From the NCBI GenBank assembly GCA_963660385.1, contig CAVKWQ010000015.1, forward strand, positions 1 through 29,554: a stretch of 29,554 nt of DNA. Direction: 5' to 3'. Of this stretch, positions 24,139-29,554 are shown piece by piece. Under the pieces are notes generated by a model. The model searched no databases, had not been told where the DNA came from, and saw nothing but the letters and a program-made list of their open reading frames with translations. Source of the DNA: Avelusimicrobium sp963660385 (GTDB taxonomy: Bacteria > Elusimicrobiota > Elusimicrobia > Elusimicrobiales > Elusimicrobiaceae). Position numbers and translations under genes: made by a program. How positions within the stretch are numbered: position 1 is the first letter of the stretch; the number at the start of each line of letters is the position of its first letter.

Positions 24139-25251
24139 ATGGATTACAACATCCTAGTTATTAACCCGGGGTCCACCTCGGACGATATCGGCTACTACCG
24201 CGGCAATACGCCCGTGTTTGAAGTTACTGTCCGTTATTCGCTGACCGATTTGGAACCGTACGAGGGTAAAAACGTTACCGAGCAGTTGCCCCTGCGCCGC
24301 AAACTGATTTTGGATTACCTGCTAGACCACAAGGTTCCGCTCAAAGAAATTGATGCGGTCATCGGCCGCGGCGGCTTTATCCGCTCCGTAGAGGGCGGCG
24401 TGTATGCCGTAAACGACCAAATGGTAAGCGACTTGGAAACCGGCCGCTACGGCGGGATCCACCCCAGCAATTTAGGCGGCATTTTGGCGCGCGAAATCGC
24501 CCAATATGCAGGCTGCCCCAGTTTTATTGCCAACCCGGTGGTTATTGACGAACTCCAACCCGTTGCCCGCTATTCGGGTATGCCCGAAAATCCGCGTATT
24601 TCCATTTTCCACGCATTAAGCCAAAAACGCGTGGCGCGTTTGATTGCGGGGAAGTTGGGTAAACCGTACGAAAAGATGAATTGTATCGTTTGCCACGGCG
24701 GCGGCGGCATTACCGTTGGTGCGCACCGCGAGGGGAAAGTCGTGGACGTCAACAACGGCTACGAGGGCGACGGCCCGATGACCCCGCAGAGAAGCGGCGG
24801 TACGCCCAACTCCGGCTTGGTGCAGATGTGCTATTCGGGCAAATATACCTTGCGTGATATGCGCCTAAAACTGCGCGGAAAAGGCGGACTGGTGGCCTAT
24901 ACGGGTACGTCCGACGTAAAAGATTTGGAAGAGTTTATCCGCACGGGCGAAAAACGCCCCGGCTCCCTTATTTGCTGTACGCGCGAGGAAGCCAAACTGG
25001 CCGAGGATGCAATGATTTACCAAATTGCCAAATACATTGGTTCAATGGCTGTTGTGCTGGAAGGAAAAGTGGATTTTATTGCGCTTACGGGCGGGCTGAT
25101 GAACAGCAAATATATCCCGCAGGCCATTAGCACATATGTCAGTTGGATTGCCCCGGTATATGTGTTCCCGGGCAGCGAGGAAAAGGACGCTCTGCGCGAG
25201 GCCGCCCGCCGCGCGCTGGATAATCCCAAGATTGTAAAGAAGTACAGTTGA
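24139..25251 (+). CDS. buk: Butyrate (or branched-chain acyl) kinase
   Basis: A cytosolic ASKHA-fold kinase of 370 residues that makes ATP and a free short-chain acid from the acyl phosphate. The phosphate loop INPGSTSDDIGYY is at the N-terminus; GRGGFIRSVEGGVYAVN, HPSNLGGILAREIA, ISIFHALSQKRVAR, CHGGGGITVGAHREG and DVNNGYEGDGPMTPQRSG follow, all as in butyrate kinases. Residues after the first loop (SDD) differ from the usual STK. GGGGG lies before the ATG. ptb begins 30 bases after the stop. With lpd nearby, branched-chain acyl phosphates are possible substrates as well as butyryl phosphate. Confidence 0.9.
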   Translation: MDYNILVINPGSTSDDIGYYRGNTPVFEVTVRYSLTDLEPYEGKNVTEQLPLRRKLILDYLLDHKVPLKEIDAVIGRGGFIRSVEGGVYAVNDQMVSDLETGRYGGIHPSNLGGILAREIAQYAGCPSFIANPVVIDELQPVARYSGMPENPRISIFHALSQKRVARLIAGKLGKPYEKMNCIVCHGGGGITVGAHREGKVVDVNNGYEGDGPMTPQRSGGTPNSGLVQMCYSGKYTLRDMRLKLRGKGGLVAYTGTSDVKDLEEFIRTGEKRPGSLICCTREEAKLAEDAMIYQIAKYIGSMAVVLEGKVDFIALTGGLMNSKYIPQAISTYVSWIAPVYVFPGSEEKDALREAARRALDNPKIVKKYS

Positions 25252-25281
25252 TTTAAAAGTTATTCTTGTAAGGAGATAAAT

Positions 25282-26199
25282 ATGAAATTCAAAAGTTTTG
25301 CCGATTTGATTGAACAAGTAAAAGGGAAATCAAACCGTGTAGTAGTGCCGGGCGCGAACAATAAAGAAGCGTTGACGGCTATCAAAATGGCCGACCAGAA
25401 CGGCCTTATTTCCCACGGTATTTTGATTGGGCCGCTGGCCGCCGTCAAACAAACCGTAGCCGAAGTGGGTTTGAACGACAGCAAATTTGAATATATTGAC
25501 TGCGAAGACGTCCCCACGATGTGCAAATTGGCCGTGGACCAAATCTTGGCCGGCAAAGGCGACTTTTTGATTAAAGGCCTCGTGGATACCAAGTATTATA
25601 TGAAGGCGATTTTGAATAAAGAAGCCCACTTGGTGCCGGAAGGGGCGCTCTTGTCCCACTTTGTGCTGTTCAGCACGCCGAAATACCATAAACCCTTTGC
25701 GGTAACCGATTCCGCCGTGGTTATTGCCCCGACCTTGGAACAAAAAGCCAAAATCATCCAGAACGCCGTCAACACGATGCACAAACTCGGCTTGGAAACG
25801 CCGAAAGTGTCCTGCGTGTGCCCGGTTGAAAAAGTAAACGAAAAAATCCCCTCTACCGTGGATGCGGCCGCCTTGGCGCAAATGAACGCGGAAGGGAAAA
25901 TCACCGGCTGCACGGTGGAAGGCCCGTACGATTTGTACATTTCTCTCTCGCCTGAACGCGCCGCTGAAAAGGGCATTAAAGGCAAAGTGGTGGCCGGAGA
26001 TGCGGATATCTTGATGCTGCCGGACTTGGACGCCGCCAACCCGCTCTACAAAGCCTTGGCCTTCTTTGGCGACCATATGGAAGCCGCGGCCGTGCTCGTG
26101 GGCCCGAAAATCCCGGTCATCTTGCCTTCCCGCGCCGATGACCCGAAAGTGAAACTCAACGCCATTGCGTTGTGCTCTTTCTTAAAGGACCAAAAATAG
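25282..26199 (+). CDS. ptb: Phosphate butyryltransferase (acyl-CoA phosphotransferase)
   Basis: A 305-residue enzyme that exchanges CoA for phosphate on butyryl-CoA or a related acyl-CoA, supplying the substrate of the kinase encoded just upstream. The family is recognisable from VVVPGANNKEALTAIKMAD, then FLIKGLVDTKYYMKAILNKE, LLSHFVLFS, GDADILMLPDLDAAN and ILPSRADDP near the end. The Shine-Dalgarno AAGGAG is well placed before ATG 25282. The order buk-ptb is the reverse of the clostridial ptb-buk order. A GC-rich hairpin follows the stop. Confidence 0.93.
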   Translation: MKFKSFADLIEQVKGKSNRVVVPGANNKEALTAIKMADQNGLISHGILIGPLAAVKQTVAEVGLNDSKFEYIDCEDVPTMCKLAVDQILAGKGDFLIKGLVDTKYYMKAILNKEAHLVPEGALLSHFVLFSTPKYHKPFAVTDSAVVIAPTLEQKAKIIQNAVNTMHKLGLETPKVSCVCPVEKVNEKIPSTVDAAALAQMNAEGKITGCTVEGPYDLYISLSPERAAEKGIKGKVVAGDADILMLPDLDAANPLYKALAFFGDHMEAAAVLVGPKIPVILPSRADDPKVKLNAIALCSFLKDQK

Positions 26200-26207
26200 T
26201 TTATCAG

Positions 26208-26229
26208 GGGGCGGCTTAACGGCCGCCCC
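26208..26229 (+). terminator. GC-rich hairpin after ptb, no clear T-run
   Basis: GGGGCGGC (26208-26215) and GCCGCCCC (26222-26229) pair perfectly around a six-base loop, but only TT follows. It may be a weak terminator, or a stem that stabilises the buk-ptb mRNA end, 11 bases before the next ATG. Confidence 0.45.
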
Positions 26230-26240
26230 TTGCTGCGCTT

Positions 26241-27536
26241 ATGAAAGAAAAATTCCTAGCCTTTATTCAGCAGCATTACCGCCGCTACCACGATATTTTG
26301 TTTTACACGCTCACCCTGTGCGTGATTATTGTGGCAACGGGGATGGCGCTGCACATTTCGCGCGTAAAAGACGAGCAGGAAAAAGAAAACCTGCGCGAGC
26401 GCGAAATCCCGGTGCGGGAATTTACCATTAAAGAAAAACCGATTTATGTAGCCTTGCAGGAAGCAGGTTTATCCAACCAAGAGGTGGCGCAAATTGTGGG
26501 CAAACTTTCCACGGTGGCTGATACGCGCAAACTGCAAAAGGGCGATGTTTATTCGCTCTCCGTGGATGCGGACGGGCACTTTATTATGCTGCTTCTTACG
26601 CAGGGCTTCAAACGCTATTATGTAGCCAATGTGGCGCACGTGGACGGCGCGCTGGTGGCCGGGGTAAGCGATGTGGAAATTAAAACGCGCATTAAAACCG
26701 CCGCCGGAAAGATTAAAGGCTCTTTGTTTAACTCTATGCTTTCCAAGGGGTTACAGGTACCGCTTATTTTAGATTTTACAGATGCGTTTTCTTGGACGAT
26801 TGATTTTAACACCGATACCCGCAACGGCGACGAATATACTGCCTTGTGGGAAGAAAATTATACTTCCACGGGTGAAATAACCAGCCAGGATTTGCTCGCC
26901 GCCTCTTATAAAAGCATTGAGGGCGGCACTACTTACGCCTTTTATTTTGAAGATGATTTCTATGACGAAACGGGCAAAATGAGCAAAAAAATGTTCTTAA
27001 AGTCGCCCATCAGTTTTCGCAATTACCGTATTTCGTCGCGTTTTTCCTATGGGCGGTTGCACCCTATTTTAAAAATCCGCCGCCCGCATTTGGGCATTGA
27101 TTACGCCGCCCCCACGGGCACCCCAGTTCAGGCGGTGGCGGACGGAACGGTAAAAGTAGCCGGATACAAGGGCGGTTTTGGCAACTATGTGGAAATCCGC
27201 CACGCCAACGGCTATATGACCTCTTACGGCCATTTAAAGGGGTACGGCAAAGGCATTAAGGCCGGGGCCAAGGTCAAACAGGGGCAAACGGTCGGCTATG
27301 TGGGCAGCACGGGGCTTTCCACGGGGCCGCATTTGGATTTCCGCATTAAAGAAAAGAATAAATTTGTAGATTTCTTAAAGATGAAGAACCGCAATTCCAC
27401 CGTGCGGGATATACCCAAAGAACAACGCAAAGAATTTGAGGACTTAAAAGTGCTATACTTAAAAGAATTAGAAGCAGCCCAAAAGGCGGCCATTGCTCCC
27501 ACAAAGGACGCCACGGAGGACAAAAATGAAGCATAA
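26241..27536 (+). CDS. Membrane-anchored M23 family metallopeptidase
   Basis: A 431-residue envelope protein with a short cytoplasmic basic end, one transmembrane helix (about residues 20-40), and a charged stalk. A middle domain (about 60-250) resembles the LysM/OapA-like part of other M23 endopeptidases, and the LytM domain lies at 275-385. Zinc ligands His283 and Asp287 (HLGIDYAAP) and the catalytic His in SYGHLKG are present. The last motif reads HLD (His364-Asp366) where HLH is usual. It probably cuts peptidoglycan cross-links, if Asp366 can bind zinc. Its last 11 bases overlap the next gene. No clear Shine-Dalgarno precedes ATG 26241. Confidence 0.88.
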   Translation: MKEKFLAFIQQHYRRYHDILFYTLTLCVIIVATGMALHISRVKDEQEKENLREREIPVREFTIKEKPIYVALQEAGLSNQEVAQIVGKLSTVADTRKLQKGDVYSLSVDADGHFIMLLLTQGFKRYYVANVAHVDGALVAGVSDVEIKTRIKTAAGKIKGSLFNSMLSKGLQVPLILDFTDAFSWTIDFNTDTRNGDEYTALWEENYTSTGEITSQDLLAASYKSIEGGTTYAFYFEDDFYDETGKMSKKMFLKSPISFRNYRISSRFSYGRLHPILKIRRPHLGIDYAAPTGTPVQAVADGTVKVAGYKGGFGNYVEIRHANGYMTSYGHLKGYGKGIKAGAKVKQGQTVGYVGSTGLSTGPHLDFRIKEKNKFVDFLKMKNRNSTVRDIPKEQRKEFEDLKVLYLKELEAAQKAAIAPTKDATEDKNEA

Positions 27537-28095
27537 AAAAATCGCCATTACAGGCGGCCCCAACAGCGGCAAAACGACGGCTCTGTCGGTGCTGAAAGAA
27601 ACTTTCGGCCCGCAAGTGGAACTCGTGCGCGAAGCCGCCACAATGATTTTTAGCGGCGGATTCCCGCGGCAGGATAACAGCCGCGCGCATATTGAAGCCG
27701 CCCAGCAGATTATTTTCGTAGCCACCAAGGAAATGGAAGAATTGGCGGAACAAACGTCCGAGGCGCCCCTTATCGTGTGCGACCGCGGTACGGTGGACGC
27801 GTCCGTTTATTGGCCGGACGGCCCGGAAGCGTTCTTTGCGCATATGGGTACGTCTTTGGAAGCGGAACTCGCCCGCTACGACGCGGTGCTGCACCTGTCT
27901 CCGCCGTCCAACCCGGCCTTTTACCAATCCACGCACGTGCGCACGGAAACCTTGGATAAGGCGTTTGAAATTGACCGCAAAATTTTAAAAATGTGGGAAA
28001 AACACCCCAACCGTTTGGTCGTGGGCGGAACGGAACACTTTTTTGAAAAGGCGGAAGCCATTAAGAATTTTGTAGAAAAAATCATTAAAGGATAA
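27526..28095 (+). CDS. P-loop NTPase, AAA_28-like, copy 1
   Basis: A 189-residue cytosolic nucleotide-binding protein. The Walker A loop GGPNSGKTT is at residues 10-18, a Walker B-like LIVCDRG lies near residue 85, and an Arg-rich lid segment (VRTETLDKAFEIDRK) follows. This is the plan of small kinase-like P-loop proteins such as thymidylate kinase or the NadR kinase part, so phosphorylation of a small substrate is possible; the substrate is unknown. The start is ATG 27526, where GGAGG lies seven bases upstream, inside the end of the M23 gene. The earlier frame start at 27493 lacks such a site. The next gene is a clear duplicate. Confidence 0.78.
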   Translation: MKHKKIAITGGPNSGKTTALSVLKETFGPQVELVREAATMIFSGGFPRQDNSRAHIEAAQQIIFVATKEMEELAEQTSEAPLIVCDRGTVDASVYWPDGPEAFFAHMGTSLEAELARYDAVLHLSPPSNPAFYQSTHVRTETLDKAFEIDRKILKMWEKHPNRLVVGGTEHFFEKAEAIKNFVEKIIKG

Positions 28096-28098
28096 CTT

Positions 28099-28662
28099 AT
28101 GAAAAAAATCGTTTTAACCGGCGGCCCCAGCGGCGGCAAAACCACGGCTCTTTCTATTTTGAAGGAAACCTTCGGTAACAAAATTGCCCTCGTTCAGGAA
28201 GCCGCAACCCTGATTTACAGCGGCGGTTTCCCGCGTAAGGACAACAGCCCCGTGCACATTGAACACGCCCAAAACATTATTTTTTACACCGTGCACCAGT
28301 TGGAAGAATTGGCCGAAAAGACCTCCAACGCCAAGGTAATGGTGTGCGACCGCGGGTCTATTGACGGCGCCGTGTATTGGCCCAAAGGTCCGGAGGACTT
28401 TTTTAAGTCTATGCACAGTTCGCTGGAAGCGGAACTTGCCCGCTACGATGCCGTAATCCACTTGTCCCCGCCGCCGGAGAAGGATTTTTACCAGGCCACC
28501 AACGTCCGCACCGAAAACTTACAGCAGGCGTTTGACCTGGATGACCGCATTTTGAAAATTTGGGAAAAACACCCCAACCGCTTGGTTATCCCGCGGGAAA
28601 AACATTATTTTGAAAAGGCGGAAATCATTAAGAATTTTGTAGAAAAACTTATTTCCGAATAA
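28099..28662 (+). CDS. P-loop NTPase, AAA_28-like, copy 2
   Basis: A 187-residue protein with Walker A GGPSGGKTT at residues 8-16, VMVCDRGSIDGAVYWP in the middle and the same lid and C-terminal helix (FEKAEIIKNFVEKLI) as copy 1. Roughly 60 percent of positions match by eye along the whole length, without gaps beyond a few residues, so the pair arose by tandem duplication. Both keep intact nucleotide-binding motifs, which argues that both remain functional. Three bases separate it from copy 1, and the Shine-Dalgarno AAAGGA spans the copy 1 stop. The substrate is unknown. Confidence 0.78.
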   Translation: MKKIVLTGGPSGGKTTALSILKETFGNKIALVQEAATLIYSGGFPRKDNSPVHIEHAQNIIFYTVHQLEELAEKTSNAKVMVCDRGSIDGAVYWPKGPEDFFKSMHSSLEAELARYDAVIHLSPPPEKDFYQATNVRTENLQQAFDLDDRILKIWEKHPNRLVIPREKHYFEKAEIIKNFVEKLISE

Positions 28663-28678
28663 TTAGGAGTTGTACATT

Positions 28679-29068
28679 ATGTGGAATCCATTTAAGAAAA
28701 AAGAAGAAACAGCGGCCACTCCGGCCGAGCCGGCTAAAAACGGCAAAAAGGAATCTATTGAGGAGCGCATTGAACGGGAAATTGATTCTCTGCCTTCAAT
28801 GATTAAGAGTAAATTGCAGGACCCGACCATTAAAAAGCGCTTTATTGATATCGCCAAGCGTATGGAAAAGGACGGCGTGGACTTTAAGAGCATCCGCCAA
28901 ATGAAGAAGTGGATGAAGAACCACGAAGCCGAACTCCGCGCGGAAAACGGCACCGCGCCCGCCAAGGTGGAAACGGTTGTCCACCAAGGGCCCAAAATCG
29001 GGCGCAACGACCCGTGCCCGTGTGGCAGTGGCAAGAAGTACAAAAAATGCTGTGGTGCCGGGAAATAA
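28679..29068 (+). CDS. Small SEC-C motif protein
   Basis: A 129-residue protein with a basic N-terminus, a charged helical middle (about residues 25-85) and a C-terminal zinc-binding SEC-C motif: GRNDPCPCGSGKKYKKCCG, with Cys113, Cys115, Cys124 and Cys125. In SecA this motif binds SecB and ribosomes, and it also occurs alone in many small proteins of unknown role. ATG 28679 with AGGAG nine bases before it is preferred over the in-frame TTG at 28670, which abuts that site. It follows the P-loop pair and ends the operon at a strong terminator. Confidence 0.88.
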   Translation: MWNPFKKKEETAATPAEPAKNGKKESIEERIEREIDSLPSMIKSKLQDPTIKKRFIDIAKRMEKDGVDFKSIRQMKKWMKNHEAELRAENGTAPAKVETVVHQGPKIGRNDPCPCGSGKKYKKCCGAGK

Positions 29069-29085
29069 CGGCTATTTAAGGTATT

Positions 29086-29124
29086 AAAAACCGCCCTGGG
29101 GAATTTTTCCTAGGGCGGTTTTTT
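29086..29124 (+). terminator. Strong intrinsic terminator after the SEC-C gene
   Basis: AAAAACCGCCCT (29086-29097) pairs with AGGGCGGTTTTT (29112-29123), with a small inner GGGG/TTCC pairing and a T-run. It ends the M23-NTPase-SEC-C operon. Confidence 0.92.
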
Positions 29125-29226
29125 GTGCCTTGGTGGCGCGGGGCCCCTGTATCTGTTGTTGTTAAAAAGGGGCATACTGAACTGGCGGCCCGCAGGGTTA
29201 TGAAAACTGCTGTTATTAAATTAAAG

Positions 29227-29253
29227 GTCATTCTGAACTTGTTTCAGAATCTA
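29227..29253 (+). repeat. Palindromic intergenic repeat, unit 1 (direct)
   Basis: The unit begins GTCATTCTGAA and ends TTCAGAATCTA, with inner arms ATTCTGAA/TTCAGAAT that pair around a short loop. It matches the common GTCATxCTGAA...ATCTA type of dispersed intergenic palindrome. Confidence 0.85.
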
Positions 29254-29289
29254 CCTTATGGGTTGTTTGCTGTGTAGTTATTTAATAAA

Positions 29290-29320
29290 GTCATTCTGGA
29301 AGGTTTCTGTCCAGAATCTA
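29290..29320 (+). repeat. Palindromic intergenic repeat, unit 2 (direct)
   Basis: Same orientation as unit 1: GTCATTCTGGA at the left and TCCAGAATCTA at the right, with a slightly longer loop. The changes are matched on both arms, so pairing is kept. Confidence 0.85.
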
Positions 29321-29339
29321 TTCCTTGTTTTATAACGAC

Positions 29340-29381
29340 AGATCCTAGAACGCTCCGCGCCGGCTGACTTTCCAGGATGAC
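29340..29381 (-). repeat. Palindromic intergenic repeat, unit 3 (inverted)
   Basis: Begins AGATCCTAGAA and ends CCAGGATGAC, the reverse complement of the unit ends. The loop is longer and GC-rich, and the arms pair less well than in the other units (CCTAGAA against TTTCCAGG). Confidence 0.75.
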
Positions 29382-29405
29382 GACAACAACTAGCGACACA
29401 ATCGG

Positions 29406-29432
29406 TAGATCCTGAACTAAATTCAGGATGAC
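29406..29432 (-). repeat. Palindromic intergenic repeat, unit 4 (inverted)
   Basis: TAGATCCTGAA at the left and TTCAGGATGAC at the right form a perfect short palindrome in the opposite orientation to units 1 and 2. Confidence 0.85.
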
Positions 29433-29554
29433 TTTTATTTTATAACATCCTTGTTTTATTTATTGTTGCCGTTTCTTTTGTTTGCGTCATTACAAAAATA
29501 GTGTGGCTCCATTAGTCAAAAGAGGGGAAAAAGGTAAGCCGTCCGCAGGACTTA

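Larger units (their letters stand above)
29125..29554. other. Gene-free end of window
   Basis: No coding frame with support is seen in these 430 bases. They hold the palindromic repeat cluster at 29227-29432 and an AT-rich stretch to the window edge. A small hairpin-like taagccgtcc/ggactta near 29535-29554 may belong to something beyond the edge. Confidence 0.6.

Noticed and set aside
25330..26076. 248-codon minus-strand frame opposite ptb
   Set aside because: Rich in His, Arg, Gly and Phe as expected for the complement of a coding strand; ptb is unmistakable on the other strand.
29227..29432. CRISPR array
   Set aside because: The repeats are palindromes in mixed orientation with irregular spacing, and no cas gene is present.

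Overview
The window looks like a chromosomal piece of a Gram-negative, anaerobic fermenter. My best guess is a gut-type member of Elusimicrobiota. This rests on gene content and protein style, not on any search. The gene content is: Lpt permeases, an outer-membrane barrel of SprA/Sov type, type IV pilin-like proteins with cysteine-rich C-terminal regions, fermentative acyl-kinase genes, mid-range base composition, and no plasmid, phage or transposase genes. Both strands are used and most genes sit in small tight operons.

Layout. (a) 1-3690: end of a cysteine-rich secreted protein; a nucleoside phosphorylase (-) divergent from an alanine/glycine:Na+ symporter (+); then CorA with a good sigma70-like promoter and a bidirectional terminator. 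(b) 3691-5816, all minus: a YacP-like nuclease gene, tRNA-Leu(UAA), psd and pssA (phosphatidylethanolamine synthesis). (c) 5860-6203: tmRNA with an unusual tag, followed by about 390 bases without a gene but rich in hairpins. (d) 6592-8365: a phosphohexomutase coupled to a receiver-only response regulator. (e) 8432-11461, minus: lptF-lptG, a 337-base structured gap, and a pilin-like gene. (f) 11581-18915: a secreted chymotrypsin-fold protease whose nucleophile position is Cys, a 1781-residue SprA-like outer-membrane protein, and comF. (g) 18919-21923, minus: radC, cyuA and two related small membrane proteins in one overlapping unit. (h) 22000-26199: lpd, trmJ-like, buk, ptb. The genes lpd, buk and ptb together suggest oxidative decarboxylation of a 2-oxoacid, then phosphorolysis of the acyl-CoA and ATP formation. 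(i) 26241-29068: an M23 envelope peptidase, two tandem P-loop NTPase paralogues and a small SEC-C protein, ended by a strong terminator. (j) 29125-29554: no gene seen; a cluster of short palindromic repeats in both orientations.

The genes fall into three themes: envelope building (psd/pssA, lptFG, M23 peptidase, SprA-like barrel, pilins), amino-acid or nucleoside scavenging and fermentation (AGCS symporter, nucleoside phosphorylase, CyuA, lpd/buk/ptb), and RNA or ribosome quality functions (tmRNA, YacP-like protein, TrmJ-like protein). The items most worth a second look are the structured leader before the pilin gene, the structured gap after tmRNA, the Trp-containing tmRNA tag ending in ANA, the Cys-nucleophile protease and the SprA-like gene.
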